Assembly (NCBI GenBank): GCA_028284665.1
Contig: JANQRG010000029.1
Span: 1 to 64,000 of the forward strand
From: Croceivirga sp.
GTDB taxonomy: Bacteria; Bacteroidota; Bacteroidia; Flavobacteriales; Flavobacteriaceae
Length of the DNA: 64,000 nucleotides
Reading direction: 5' to 3'
Numbering within the stretch: position 1 is the stretch's first letter; every line of letters starts with the position of its first letter. This document shows, one piece after another, positions 33,350 through 42,800 of the stretch. Made by a program: the position numbers and the translations under genes. Under the pieces are notes generated by a model, which did not search any database, was not told the DNA's origin, and saw only the letters and a list, made by a program, of their open reading frames with translations.

Positions 33350-35800
33350 TTAGAGGATGCCTCCACCAGATTTTTTGGTATTATCGTCACGTCGCTTTCT
33401 TCCTTTCGCCCTGTTCTTGCCGCTTCCAAACCGGTACTGCAGCCCAAGGTATAGCGTCTGGCTCTCCCAGTTGAATGCTCCATTTTGGATGTAAGGACGC
33501 TGTCCGTCAAATTGGAAAAGCATGGTATTAAAGACATCATTAAAATTGGCGCTCAGGGTACCTTTCCCTTTGGCAAAACTGTAGCGAGCCCCAAAATTGA
33601 CAAAATACATGGGCTCTACTTCAAACTGGATGTTTTGGTTCTGCCCGCGATAAAATCCGAATAATTGTAATGTTAGTGTTTTATTTACGGTAAAACTGTT
33701 GTTCATCCTAAGGTTCCAGGCGGTATTGTTCACTTCTACCCGCTCTACCACGATATCGTCCTCTGTGGCTGTTCCGGGTTCTCCTTCCAAACGTTCCGTA
33801 ATACCGCGTTGCGTTTGACTGAACAAGTCAAAACTCCCATTGATGCTCCACCATTTTGTGGGTTTGTAGTTAGTAGAAAGCTCAAAACCGTAAGCAAAGG
33901 TGTTGTCAAAATTGTCGAAGGTCAGGATGAGACGGTTGAAATCCAATCGATCTACATAGACCGCCCGGTTGATCTCATCTTCAATAGTTCTGTAAAAAAC
34001 TCCGGCAGTCAGGCTTCCTTTTTTAAGCCGTTTGGTGTAGTTCAGTTCATAAGAATTGGTAAACTGCGGCACCAAACTGGGATTCCCAAAGGAAGAGATC
34101 AGTGGAGTAGCGAATTCCCGGATGGGATTAACCTGCTGCAAACCAGGACGATCTACCCTACGACTATAACTAAGCTGCAACTGATCTTTTTCATTCACAT
34201 TGTAGGTGAGAAATCCGGAGGGATAGAGCTGTGTATAATCATCCGTAAAAGCCCGAACCTGATTCGTATCTGCCTTTACCTGGACATCTTCCAATCGTGC
34301 TCCTACTTGGAAGGACCATTTTTCATAACGTTGGCCAAATGTGACGTAGCCGGAATAAATGTCCATTCCATATACAAAATCAGTGGAAGGCGTAGGAACC
34401 AGGTCACCATTAGAATTAAAAGACAAGCCGGTAGAGGAATAATCCACATTGGTCTCAAAGAACCGGGCCTCCAATCCCGCTTCGAGAGTGGAAATGCTGT
34501 CTAAAGGATTAACATAGTCCAGATTGATAAAGGTTTGGTTGCGTTCTGTATCTACAAAATCCATATAATCCGGGAATACGGTGATGCCTTCTGAAGCAAA
34601 GTTGGCGTCTTCATCGTCCTCAAACCTGTTATGGTCTGCTTCCAACTCAATGTTGTGGCCATCCTTGGTAAAATCCAGTTTATAATTAAAGTTGTATTGT
34701 TCACTTAGGTTATCATTGGTATTATCAAAGAACTGTATAAGGTTTCGCGAGGCGTCTGTATTGTAAACAATGTTGGTAACGACATCTGTTATCCCGTTAA
34801 AGTGGTTTTGGTTGGTGAATAAAGAAAGGGTATTCTTATCGTTGATGTAGAAGTCCACCCCAATTTTATAGAGATGAGATTCATTGTCACTCAGAATGTC
34901 AAAGTTTTGTTGCGAGTTTTCATCTTGCCTAAATATGAAACCATCATTAAAATAGTCGCCAATATTGGTGCCGTAGTTGCCGTAAAAGTTAAACTTACCA
35001 CTGCGGTAATTGAGGTCAAGGGAAGCATTGTATTTAGGGCGGATCCCTTGCGTATAGCCCAGGTTCAGATTTCCGTTAAACCCCAGGTTGGCATTTTTGT
35101 GGAGCACAATGTTAATGATGCCACTCATCCCCTCCGGATTGTACTTGGCCGACGGATTGGTGATGAGCTCTATCGATTTGATAGAGGTAGAAGGGATCTG
35201 CTGTAACAATTGCGCAACGGGGACATTAGATAGCTTCCCATCTACCATCACCCGGACATTGGAATTTCCCCTCAACGAGATATCTCCGGTTTGCGGGTCG
35301 ACATTTACCGACGGAATGTTGTTCATGATATCTGAGGCGGTAGCTCCTGCCGTGGTAAGGTCTTTTCCAACATTAATCACTTTTCGGTCTACCCGTTGTT
35401 CAATGGTGGTCCTTTCCGCTACAACTTCAACCTCTTCAAGACTCCGGGCGCTTTCGTTAATGCTGATTGTACCCAACTGTACCTTCCGCCGCTTCTTGCT
35501 GATCACCAATTCCTGTACATGGGTTTCGTAACCGATAAACTGTACTTCCAAAGTGAAAGTACCTTCGGGCAGTTTTTTTATCTCGAAAACCCCATCCTCA
35601 GCGGTAATACCTCCGGTAACGATCTCACCTACAGTATTTTTTATCACGATAGAAGCATATGCCACGGGCTGATTGTTAGTACTTTCAATGATTTTGCCGG
35701 TTATCGAACCTATTTTGGTTTCAGGTTCGTCGGGGTCACGAGCCAAGGCAAAAAAAGTCGTGTACAGTAGCCCCATAAAAAGGAGTACTACCTTTCTCAT
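33350..35800 (-). CDS. TonB-dependent receptor-like outer-membrane barrel protein
   Basis: 816 residues. Signal peptide to ~20 (TTFFALA), then a carboxypeptidase regulatory-like domain (~30-110; SITGKIIESTNNQPVAYASI, FTLEVQFIGYETH), a plug domain (GATASDIMNNIPSVNVDPQT, ISLRGNSNVRVMVDG) and a 22-strand-type barrel ending with FGSGKNRAKGRKRRD. The length and the N-terminal domain match the outer membrane beta-barrel family (PF14905-type) of Bacteroidota, some of which lack true TonB-dependent uptake. Basic C-terminal tail after the last strand is unusual. Substrate unknown; a hairpin with a minus-strand T tract lies in its leader. Confidence 0.9.
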   Translation of the reverse strand: MRKVVLLFMGLLYTTFFALARDPDEPETKIGSITGKIIESTNNQPVAYASIVIKNTVGEIVTGGITAEDGVFEIKKLPEGTFTLEVQFIGYETHVQELVISKKRRKVQLGTISINESARSLEEVEVVAERTTIEQRVDRKVINVGKDLTTAGATASDIMNNIPSVNVDPQTGDISLRGNSNVRVMVDGKLSNVPVAQLLQQIPSTSIKSIELITNPSAKYNPEGMSGIINIVLHKNANLGFNGNLNLGYTQGIRPKYNASLDLNYRSGKFNFYGNYGTNIGDYFNDGFIFRQDENSQQNFDILSDNESHLYKIGVDFYINDKNTLSLFTNQNHFNGITDVVTNIVYNTDASRNLIQFFDNTNDNLSEQYNFNYKLDFTKDGHNIELEADHNRFEDDEDANFASEGITVFPDYMDFVDTERNQTFINLDYVNPLDSISTLEAGLEARFFETNVDYSSTGLSFNSNGDLVPTPSTDFVYGMDIYSGYVTFGQRYEKWSFQVGARLEDVQVKADTNQVRAFTDDYTQLYPSGFLTYNVNEKDQLQLSYSRRVDRPGLQQVNPIREFATPLISSFGNPSLVPQFTNSYELNYTKRLKKGSLTAGVFYRTIEDEINRAVYVDRLDFNRLILTFDNFDNTFAYGFELSTNYKPTKWWSINGSFDLFSQTQRGITERLEGEPGTATEDDIVVERVEVNNTAWNLRMNNSFTVNKTLTLQLFGFYRGQNQNIQFEVEPMYFVNFGARYSFAKGKGTLSANFNDVFNTMLFQFDGQRPYIQNGAFNWESQTLYLGLQYRFGSGKNRAKGRKRRDDNTKKSGGGIL

Positions 35801-36089
35801 TTCTGTTCATTTTTGATTGATTGATGTTACTGACTAGACGATAGTTTTACTATTATGTTACAGCATCGCCCCATTTTAACATTTCAACAGAAACAGGAAA
35901 GGAGTACAAAAAAGAAACCCCGACAAGCAGTCGCTGTCAGGGTTTCACATTGATAAGCTATACTAAACACTAACCATTAACTATAAAAAATACAGTCTTA
36001 CCAATGAATAAATCTTTGTTGTTTCTTATAGACGTAATTTTTTTTAAGTTGTTACGACTTTTGCGATAGTTTAACATACCCTTTTTGCT
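35801..36089. other. 289-bp divergent intergenic region with hairpin
   Basis: Between the TonB receptor (minus) and the CoA-binding gene (plus). The only structured element is the hairpin at 35914-35946. The rest is AT-rich with no coding frame. Confidence 0.55.
35914..35946 (-). terminator. Intrinsic terminator-like hairpin in TonB-receptor leader
   Basis: On the minus strand GAAACCC-TGACA type arms pair over 12 positions (one mismatch, GAAACCC/GGGTTTC and GACA/TGTC) around a 9-base loop, followed by TTTCTTTTTT. The T tract makes it functional only on the minus strand, toward the TonB-receptor gene, whose ATG lies ~115 bases further. No minus-strand gene precedes it. Confidence 0.75.
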
Positions 36090-36449
36090 ATGAAAACCAC
36101 ACTCGTATTTGGGGCTTCTTTAAAATCAGACAGATACAGCAATCTGGCTATAAAGCGCCTTAGGGATAACGAGCAAGTTACCTATGCTTTTGGTATTAAA
36201 GCAGGGTCAGTTGGCGATGTGCAAGTTACTACCAATTTAAGTGAATTACCAAATATTGATGTTGTAACGTTGTATTTAAACCCTGAACGGCAAAAGCAAT
36301 ACTATGAAACTATCCTTGAATTGCAGCCTGAGAAGGTGATTTTTAATCCAGGGACTGAGAATCCGGAATTTTACCAACTTCTTCAACAAAAGGGTATTGC
36401 CGTAGAAGTGGCTTGTACGTTAGTGCTATTGTCCACAGGGCAATACTAG
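36090..36449 (+). CDS. CoA-binding domain protein (YccU-like)
   Basis: 119 residues. A Rossmann-type fold: TTLVFGASLKSDRYSNLAI (nucleotide loop GAS), VTYAFGIKAGSVGDV, PNIDVVTLYLNPERQKQYYE, KVIFNPGTENPEFY and VACTLVLLSTGQY. These are the landmarks of the CoA_binding/YccU family; the ligand is probably CoA or a related nucleotide and the physiological role is unknown. The family is single-domain here, without the succinyl-CoA-ligase partner domain. Gene stands alone with its own promoter in the divergent region. Confidence 0.9.
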   Translation: MKTTLVFGASLKSDRYSNLAIKRLRDNEQVTYAFGIKAGSVGDVQVTTNLSELPNIDVVTLYLNPERQKQYYETILELQPEKVIFNPGTENPEFYQLLQQKGIAVEVACTLVLLSTGQY

Positions 36450-36503
36450 CTCTTTTATGTGACCTTTTAAGATTTTGAAGTAGAAGTGCTTTTTTTTTGG
36501 AGA

Positions 36504-37973
36504 TCAACGGGTTCTTCGCGGTTTTCTTATGAGCCATAATCCTATAAAAGTAATTAATCCGTTTAAGGGCAATAACTCATAACCTAAAACATAACCTCCC
36601 AGGTATTCGGGTGAAATATTTCCCAAAAGGGTAATGATTACAACGGCAATAATGGCCACTACCCAAACGTATTTGTCTTTAATGGTATGCCTGGTAAAGA
36701 TGCCAAAAGCGAACAAGCCAAGCAGGGGCCCATAGGTATAGCCGGCTACGGTTAAAAGGCTATCTATAACGTTGCTGCTCAAAATGTATTTAAAGGCAAT
36801 GATCACCACTACAAGAGCCAAACTCATCCAGATATGGGTGCGTTTCCGGATACGCTTTTGCTGTGCTTCCGTCTTGTCTTCCAGATGTAAAAAATCGATA
36901 CAAAACGAAGTTGTAAGCGAAGTTAACGCACTGTCCGCGCTACTGTAGGCCGCAGCGATCAATCCCAAAACAAATGTTATGGAAACAGTAAGCCCTAATC
37001 CGCCGTTTAATGCAATTTCAGGAAACAATAAATCCGTCTTAGGACTGCCATCCATGAGGGGAACGGCAATATTGTGTTGATCGGCATAGATATAGAGCAA
37101 TGCCCCCAGGAGCATGAAGAGAAAAGTAACACCTACTAACACAAAACTAAAGGACAGCATATTCTTTTGAGCATCTTTCAGATTTTTACACGTCAGGTTC
37201 TTTTGCATCATGTCCTGATCTAAACCTGTCATGCAAATGGTTACGAACATCCCTCCAACAAAAGATTTGAGGAAATGATTTCGAGCCAAGAAGTCTTCGG
37301 TATACAGGAATTTATTGTAGGTTTTGAGTTCTGAAGACGCAAGGAACTCACTAAAACTCCAGCCCAATTCTTTGTTGATCAGAACAATAGAAAGGAGCAC
37401 GGCCAGGATCATAAAGGTGGTTTGCAAAGTATCTGTCCATACAATGGTTTTTATCCCCCCCTTATTGGTATACACCCAGATCAATACTATAGAGATCACA
37501 ACTGTAATCTCAAAAGGAATCCCAAAATCATCAAAAACAAATTGTTGTAATACCAATGCTACGAGAAATAAGCGGAAAGCGGCACCAAGCACCCGTGAAA
37601 TAAAAAAGAAAAACGCCCCGGTTTTGTGACTTACCGGGCCAAAGCGTTCGTAGAGGTACTCATAAATGGAGGTGAGGTTCAGTCGATAATAGATCGGTAA
37701 GAGCACCAAGGCCACAACAAAATAACCAAATAGATACCCCAGTACTACTTGCATATAACTGAATTGGGAATCGGCTACCCATCCCGGGACAGAAATAAAA
37801 GTAACTCCGGAAAGTGATGCACCCACCATGCCGAAAGCCACGAGGTACCAGGGCGATTGCCGGCCTGCCCTGAAAAAATCAACATTGGTATCATTTTTAC
37901 CGGTATAGTACGAAATGAGCAAAAGCAGCAGAAAATAGGCGCCTATGAGCAGCAGGATTTGCAGGGCGGTCAT
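36504..37973 (-). CDS. Sodium:solute symporter (SSS family)
   Basis: 489 residues from ATG 37973 ([18 protein letters not shown]); a longer TTG start at 38000 adds only nine residues and is less likely. About thirteen hydrophobic helices with the SSS motifs [20 protein letters not shown] (substrate loop near 45-65), [13 protein letters not shown], and the sodium-site helix region [20 protein letters not shown]. Na+-coupled uptake of an organic solute (sugar, amino acid, vitamin or carboxylate); substrate not assignable. It is divergent from recR. Confidence 0.92.
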   Translation of the reverse strand: MTALQILLLIGAYFLLLLLISYYTGKNDTNVDFFRAGRQSPWYLVAFGMVGASLSGVTFISVPGWVADSQFSYMQVVLGYLFGYFVVALVLLPIYYRLNLTSIYEYLYERFGPVSHKTGAFFFFISRVLGAAFRLFLVALVLQQFVFDDFGIPFEITVVISIVLIWVYTNKGGIKTIVWTDTLQTTFMILAVLLSIVLINKELGWSFSEFLASSELKTYNKFLYTEDFLARNHFLKSFVGGMFVTICMTGLDQDMMQKNLTCKNLKDAQKNMLSFSFVLVGVTFLFMLLGALLYIYADQHNIAVPLMDGSPKTDLLFPEIALNGGLGLTVSITFVLGLIAAAYSSADSALTSLTTSFCIDFLHLEDKTEAQQKRIRKRTHIWMSLALVVVIIAFKYILSSNVIDSLLTVAGYTYGPLLGLFAFGIFTRHTIKDKYVWVVAIIAVVIITLLGNISPEYLGGYVLGYELLPLNGLITFIGLWLIRKPRRTR

Positions 37974-38048
37974 ACAAACAGTTTGCTGCGCAAAATACAA
38001 AATCTAATTCCAGCAGATTAATTGTAATTTTATCCCATGATATAGCCT

Positions 38049-38669
38049 ATGGAATTCTCTTCAAAACTTTTAGAAAATGCTGTTTATGAAATGTCTCAAC
38101 TTCCTGGGATAGGGAAACGAACCGCGCTTCGTCTTGTATTGCATCTTTTAAAGCAACCTGAGGAACGGACAAGGGAGCTATCGGCCGCAATTTTAAAGCT
38201 CCGGGAGGAGGTGAATTTTTGTAAAAGCTGTTTTAACATTTCGGATAGCGAATATTGCGAAATTTGTACCAACCCAAAGAGGGACGATAGCATTATTTGT
38301 GTTGTGGAAGATGTCCGGGATGTTATGGCTATTGAAAATACGGCACAGTTCCATGGGAAGTATCATGTCTTAGGAGGAAAAATCTCGCCAATGGAGGGTG
38401 TTGGCCCTCAGGATTTAACGATTCAACCCTTGATAGACAAGGTAAAACGGGGGGAGGTTCAGGAATTGATATTTGCTCTGAGCTCCACTATGGAAGGGGA
38501 TACGACTAATTTCTATATCTATAAACAGTTGGAGGGGATAGATATTAAAACCTCTACCATTGCCAGGGGGATTGCGGTAGGAGATGAGCTGGAATATGCA
38601 GACGAAGTGACCTTGGGAAGAAGTATACTAAATCGAGTGCCGTTTGAACACTCAATCAAGGCATCGTAA
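38049..38669 (+). CDS. recR: Recombination mediator RecR
   Basis: 206 residues. Helix-hairpin-helix ([17 protein letters not shown]), a four-Cys zinc finger (Cys58, Cys61, Cys70 and Cys73) and a Toprim domain ([29 protein letters not shown]) form the complete family order. RecR works with RecO and RecF to load RecA on single-stranded DNA gaps. Full length. No recO/recF gene nearby. Divergent from the symporter gene with no structured spacer. Confidence 0.97.
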   Translation: MEFSSKLLENAVYEMSQLPGIGKRTALRLVLHLLKQPEERTRELSAAILKLREEVNFCKSCFNISDSEYCEICTNPKRDDSIICVVEDVRDVMAIENTAQFHGKYHVLGGKISPMEGVGPQDLTIQPLIDKVKRGEVQELIFALSSTMEGDTTNFYIYKQLEGIDIKTSTIARGIAVGDELEYADEVTLGRSILNRVPFEHSIKAS

Positions 38670-38714
38670 CGATTTTTAAATGAATTATAAACAATATTTT
38701 GACCGTTTATTTGT

Positions 38715-38722
38715 TATTTTTG
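38715..38722 (+). promoter_or_regulatory. -7 promoter motif for the E2 gene
   Basis: TATTTTTG matches TAnnTTTG; the ATG at 38760 is 37 bases beyond it, giving a leader of about 30 bases. TTTTG at 38697-38701 is only 13 bases upstream, shorter than the usual spacing. Confidence 0.45.
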
Positions 38723-38759
38723 CAAAAAGTATTATGTAATCCACATGTGAATTAAGAAT

Positions 38760-40139
38760 ATGTCAAAATTCGAATTGAAGTTGCCGCAAATGGGAGAAAG
38801 TGTTGCCGAAGCTACTTTAACGGCATGGTTGAAGGAGGTTGGGGATACTATAGAAATGGACGAACCTATTTTTGAAATCGCAACGGACAAGGTGGATTCT
38901 GAAGTACCTAGCGAAGTGGAGGGTACATTGCTGGAAAAGCGCTTTCAGGTAGATGAAGTGATTAAGGTAGGAGAAGTAGTTGCGGTAATTCAAATAGACG
39001 GGGAAACCGGTGATCAGGAGAACCAACCGGAAGAAACCAAAGAACAACTGGTAGAGACAATCGTTGCTCCCGTAGCAGAATTGGAAAGTGGAATGCAAGC
39101 GATAAAGGAAACGGTGAGTAGCCCTCCGCAGGACTTTTCCGTCTCGGAACGTTTTTATTCCCCTTTGGTAAAAAATATCGCAAAACAAGAAGGCGTTTCT
39201 GTTGCCGAACTGGACACTATCCCAGGTACAGGCAAAGAGGGAAGGGTCACCAAAAATGATATTCTATCCTTTATTGCGAATAGAGGAACTAACGGGGATG
39301 TTGACCAGAAGGTAACCAAAGAGAAGTCCCTCCCGGCAGAAACGGTAGTATCACCCCGAGTTGAAACTACAGTTGCAACGACAGAAGTACCGCAGCCATC
39401 CGTAAAGGCATCTCCGATGGAACTAAAAGAGGGCGATGAAGTTATTCCTTTAACGCGAATGGGCAAATTAATTGCGCATCACATGGCAAAAAGTGTGGCG
39501 ACTTCGGCTCATGTACAAAGTTTTGTGGAAGTAGATGTTACCAATGTGGTGCAATGGCGGAATAAGTGGAAAAAGGCATTTGAAGAACGCGAAGGGGAAA
39601 AGCTCACCTTTACCCCAATTTTTATGGAGGCAGTGGCTGTGGCCTTAAAGAAATTCCCTTTGATAAACATTTCTCTTGAAGGGGATACTATCATAAAAAA
39701 GAAACAGATCAATCTTGGAATGGCGGCAGCACTTCCGGATGGTAATTTGATCGTTCCTGTAATAAAGAATGCCGACCAACTCAATCTGGTAGGTATGGCA
39801 AAGACCGTAAACGACCTTGCCAACCGGTCCAGGAATAATCAATTAAAACCCGATGAGGTACAAGATGGAACCTACACCGTAACCAATGTAGGAAGTTTTG
39901 GAAGCATTTTTGGTACTCCCATTATTAACCAACCGCAGGTAGGTATCCTGGCACTAGGAGCGATACGAAAAATACCATCGGTTATTGAAACTCCTGAAGG
40001 GGATTTCATTGGGATTCGTCACAAAATGTTCCTTTCCCATAGCTATGACCATCGTGTGGTGAATGGAGCGTTAGGCGGATTGTTTGTGAAAGCAGTAGCG
40101 GATTATTTGGAGAATTGGGATATAAATCGGGAAATCTGA
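38760..40139 (+). CDS. Dihydrolipoamide acyltransferase (E2 of 2-oxo acid dehydrogenase)
   Basis: 459 residues in the order lipoyl, peripheral-subunit-binding and catalytic domains. Lipoyl Lys44 (IATDKVDSEVPSEVEG), binding domain ~132-173 (FYSPLVKNIAKQEGVSVAEL, GTGKEGRVTKNDIL), catalytic domain ending HRVVNGALGG with His431. The canonical HxxxDG is HRVVNG here, Asn replacing Asp. Substrate type (pyruvate, 2-oxoglutarate or branched chain) cannot be told; it is alone, without E1 or E3. It makes acyl-CoA within the multi-enzyme complex in the cytoplasm. Confidence 0.92.
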   Translation: MSKFELKLPQMGESVAEATLTAWLKEVGDTIEMDEPIFEIATDKVDSEVPSEVEGTLLEKRFQVDEVIKVGEVVAVIQIDGETGDQENQPEETKEQLVETIVAPVAELESGMQAIKETVSSPPQDFSVSERFYSPLVKNIAKQEGVSVAELDTIPGTGKEGRVTKNDILSFIANRGTNGDVDQKVTKEKSLPAETVVSPRVETTVATTEVPQPSVKASPMELKEGDEVIPLTRMGKLIAHHMAKSVATSAHVQSFVEVDVTNVVQWRNKWKKAFEEREGEKLTFTPIFMEAVAVALKKFPLINISLEGDTIIKKKQINLGMAAALPDGNLIVPVIKNADQLNLVGMAKTVNDLANRSRNNQLKPDEVQDGTYTVTNVGSFGSIFGTPIINQPQVGILALGAIRKIPSVIETPEGDFIGIRHKMFLSHSYDHRVVNGALGGLFVKAVADYLENWDINREI

Positions 40140-40199
40140 TCGGATACACCGATTTTCTATTTAGTATTGCTATTTTCGGAACATAAACTCCCTCTTCAA

Positions 40200-40982
40200 A
40201 TGAAACGTTCCTTTCTGATCGTATTGTTATTTCCGCTAATCTCCAGCCCTGGTCTTAGTGCGCAGGATTTTACCGATTATGCCAAAATGAAATTCGTGGA
40301 AGGTTCGGGAGTACTCCCGTATCGTTTGTTGCTTCCCAAAGACTTTGACACTACCAGGAAATATCCGTTGATCCTGGTGTTGCATGGCTCAGGAGAACGG
40401 GGCAACGACAATGAAAAGCAATTGACCCACGGAGGAGCCCTGTTCTTAAAAGAGGAGGTGAGAGAAAACTACCCGGCTTTAGTCGTCTTTCCGCAATGCG
40501 CTATGAAGAGTTCTTGGGCAAAGGTTGAGGTGCAGGGTGATTTTGGCAATAGGGAGTTTACATTTTTTGAAGATGCTTCGCCCACTCTTGATATGCAGTT
40601 GTTAGAGGGCCTGATTACACAATTACAGGAGGAGTACCGCATTGATAAAAGCCGGATGTTTGTAGGTGGACTCTCCATGGGTGGTATGGGAACCTTTGAG
40701 TTGGTTAGGAGAAATCCAAGAATGTTTGCCGCCGCATTTCCGATCTGCGGTGGAGCTAATCCGAAGATTGCCAGAAAATTAAAAAAAACGGATTGGTGGG
40801 TATTTCATGGTGGGGCCGATGATGTTGTTCCACCCAAATATTCTACTCAGATGGTAGAAGCCTTACGCCAAAAACGCGCCAACGTAAAGTATTCGCTTTA
40901 CCCAGCGGTAAAACACAACAGTTGGGAAAATGCTTTTGCAGAGCCGGAATTGTTGAACTGGATGTTTTCTAAACGTAAATAG
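40200..40982 (+). CDS. Secreted alpha/beta-hydrolase (esterase/PHB-depolymerase-like)
   Basis: 260 residues from ATG 40200 (MKRSFLIVLLFPLISSPGLS), where a signal peptide starts; the frame can be extended to 40167 but adds no hydrophobic sequence. Alpha/beta-hydrolase features: VLHGSGERGND (oxyanion), nucleophile Ser in GGLSMGGMG, VFHGGADDVVPP (acid) and VKHNSWENAF (His). The type is that of phospholipase/carboxylesterase or PHB-depolymerase-related enzymes exported to the periplasm. Substrate unknown; 5 bases precede the exonuclease gene. Confidence 0.88.
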   Translation: MKRSFLIVLLFPLISSPGLSAQDFTDYAKMKFVEGSGVLPYRLLLPKDFDTTRKYPLILVLHGSGERGNDNEKQLTHGGALFLKEEVRENYPALVVFPQCAMKSSWAKVEVQGDFGNREFTFFEDASPTLDMQLLEGLITQLQEEYRIDKSRMFVGGLSMGGMGTFELVRRNPRMFAAAFPICGGANPKIARKLKKTDWWVFHGGADDVVPPKYSTQMVEALRQKRANVKYSLYPAVKHNSWENAFAEPELLNWMFSKRK

Positions 40983-40987
40983 CTACC

Positions 40988-41764
40988 ATGGAACTGAATT
41001 TGACCAAGCCCATTTGTTTCTTCGATTTAGAGACTACCGGGACTAATGTTGCTAAAGATCGGATTGTAGAAATTTCAATCTTAAAGCTATTCCCAAACGG
41101 CAATAAAGAGAGCAAGACCTGGTTGGTAAATCCGGAAATGGAAATTCCTGCCGAGGTGGTTGCGGTACATGGGATTTCTAACGAAAAAGTAGTGAATGCC
41201 CCTACCTTTAAACAGCTTTCAAAGGAGATATACAAAATGATAAGAGATAGTGATCTGGCAGGATATAACTCGGATCGCTTTGACATCCCATTGCTGGCGG
41301 AAGAAATGCTTCGATCGGACATAGATTTTGACATGAAGCATATGGTTTCCGTAGATGTTCAGACCATTTTCCACAAGATGGAAAAACGTACTCTGGAAGC
41401 GGCGTACAAATTCTATTGTAATAAAGTGTTGCAAGAAGCACATAGTGCAGCAGCGGACACCAAGGCAACCTACGAAGTGCTCCTTTCACAATTAGAACGT
41501 TACCCGGAATTGGAAAACGATATTAAGAAATTATCGGAGTTTACTACCAGAAAGCAGTCGTTAGACTTCGCCGGCTTTATTGGTGTAGACAAGGATGAGG
41601 CTCCAATTTTTACTTTTGGTAAACACAAAGGGAAAAAAGTGGAGGAAGTATTGGAGAAGGAACCCGGCTATTTTGGTTGGATCATCAATGCTGATTTTCC
41701 TTTATATACCAAGAAAGTACTTACCCAAATAAAGCTAAGTAAGCTAAACAACAAATTGTCTTAA
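40988..41764 (+). CDS. DnaQ-like 3'-5' exonuclease with C-terminal Exo X-type domain
   Basis: 258 residues. DEDDh catalytic residues: Asp13 and Glu15 (FFDLETTGT), Asp99 (SDRFDIPLL), His152 (AHSAAADTK) and Asp157. The last ~60 residues (PIFTFGKHKGKKVEEVLEKE) match the small domain attached to exonuclease X (DUF3820-like). Acts on DNA or RNA ends, likely in repair or RNA processing. It begins 5 bases after the esterase stop and is followed 10 bases later by the FAH-family gene, so a loose operon is likely. Confidence 0.92.
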   Translation: MELNLTKPICFFDLETTGTNVAKDRIVEISILKLFPNGNKESKTWLVNPEMEIPAEVVAVHGISNEKVVNAPTFKQLSKEIYKMIRDSDLAGYNSDRFDIPLLAEEMLRSDIDFDMKHMVSVDVQTIFHKMEKRTLEAAYKFYCNKVLQEAHSAAADTKATYEVLLSQLERYPELENDIKKLSEFTTRKQSLDFAGFIGVDKDEAPIFTFGKHKGKKVEEVLEKEPGYFGWIINADFPLYTKKVLTQIKLSKLNNKLS

Positions 41765-41774
41765 CCCCATTTTA

Positions 41775-42386
41775 ATGAAATTAATATGTATTGGGCGAAA
41801 TTATGCGGCCCATATTCAGGAACTGGATAACGAACGTCCTGAGGACCCCGTGGTGTTTATTAAACCGGATTCGGCCGTTTTGCCAAAGGAACAGGATTTC
41901 TATATTCCGGAATTTTCTGACGATGTGCATCATGAAGTGGAGCTCCTTGTAAAGATCAAAAAAGTGGGCAAGCATATTTCGCCAAAGTTTGCGGCCAATT
42001 ATTATGACGAAATAAGCCTTGGCATCGATTTTACTGCCCGGGACCTTCAAGCCAAATTAAAGGCAAAAGGATTGCCCTGGGAAAAGGCGAAAGGATTTGA
42101 TGGGGCAGCGGTGATAGGTAAGTGGATTCCTAAAAAAAAGTACGAAAATTTACAAAAATTGGGTTTTTCATTGTTAAAAAATGGGGCGTTGGTACAAAAA
42201 GGAAATACAGCGCTGATGCTCTGGAAGATAGACGAGCTAATTGCCCATGTTTCTACCTTTTTTACCCTCAAAAAGGGGGATATTCTCTTCACGGGGACTC
42301 CTTCAGGGGTTGGCAGAGTGGTGCGAAATGACTATTTTGAAGGTTGGATAGAAGATGAATGCATTTTTGAGGTGAAGATTCGATAA
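41775..42386 (+). CDS. Fumarylacetoacetate hydrolase family protein
   Basis: 203 residues, the short FAH form. The metal/catalytic region is visible as MKLICIGRNYAAHIQEL, EVELLVKIKKVGKHI, DEISLGIDFTARDLQ and KKGDILFTGTPSGVGRV. Family enzymes include 2-hydroxyhepta-2,4-diene-1,7-dioate isomerases and acylpyruvases; this exact one is unclear. Mg2+ binding through two Glu (ELL) and one Asp is expected. Its stop overlaps the next ATG by one base (TAATG). Confidence 0.92.
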   Translation: MKLICIGRNYAAHIQELDNERPEDPVVFIKPDSAVLPKEQDFYIPEFSDDVHHEVELLVKIKKVGKHISPKFAANYYDEISLGIDFTARDLQAKLKAKGLPWEKAKGFDGAAVIGKWIPKKKYENLQKLGFSLLKNGALVQKGNTALMLWKIDELIAHVSTFFTLKKGDILFTGTPSGVGRVVRNDYFEGWIEDECIFEVKIR

Positions 42387-42724
42387 TGATTTATACACTC
42401 GATAAGATTAATGAAATGGCCGAAGGAGACGAGGAATTCGTCTTCTCCGTGATCTCTGTTTTTTTGGAAGAAGTACCGGAAGATTTGAACGCTCTGGAAA
42501 AAGCAATTGTGGCTAAAAACTTCGAACAAATTGGAAAATTAGCACATAAGATCAAACCTAATGTTGATCTCCTTGGAATGGAACAAACCCGTGCCAATGC
42601 CTACGAATTGGAACAACTAGGAAAGAAATCCGGAAGTCTTGAAGAGATCAATGCCATATTTCCACTGCTAAAGAAAGATGTAGAACAGGTTATTGAGGAA
42701 CTTCGCAAGGATTTCGACCTGTAA
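42386..42724 (+). CDS. Histidine phosphotransfer (Hpt) domain protein
   Basis: 112 residues, helical. The phosphoryl-accepting His54 stands in KLAHKIKPNVDLLGM, the characteristic Hpt H-K-x-K motif; the rest (FVFSVISVFLEEVPEDLNAL, and later LFPLLKKDVEQVIEEL-type helices) fits a four-helix bundle. It should shuttle phosphate between a hybrid sensor kinase and a response regulator, neither of which is nearby. Start overlaps the FAH-family stop by 1 base. Confidence 0.92.
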   Translation: MIYTLDKINEMAEGDEEFVFSVISVFLEEVPEDLNALEKAIVAKNFEQIGKLAHKIKPNVDLLGMEQTRANAYELEQLGKKSGSLEEINAIFPLLKKDVEQVIEELRKDFDL

Positions 42725-42753
42725 TCCATTCCTTCCCTAAACCCCTTTTTGGT

Positions 42754-42761
42754 TACTTTTG
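42754..42761 (+). promoter_or_regulatory. -7 promoter motif for cinA
   Basis: TACTTTTG fits TAnnTTTG. It ends 39 bases before the ATG at 42801. No TTG at the -33 position is evident. Confidence 0.4.
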
Positions 42762-42800
42762 CGGGCGAAGTCTATCACGCCTCGTGTTAAAAAGCAAAAG

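Noticed and set aside
33809-34504. Plus-strand frame of 231 residues inside the TonB receptor gene
   Set aside because: It lies fully antisense to the receptor barrel; its sequence has no domain pattern and no upstream promoter.
36504-38000. TTG start at 38000 for the sodium:solute symporter
   Set aside because: The ATG at 37973 begins directly with the first hydrophobic helix and is more likely.
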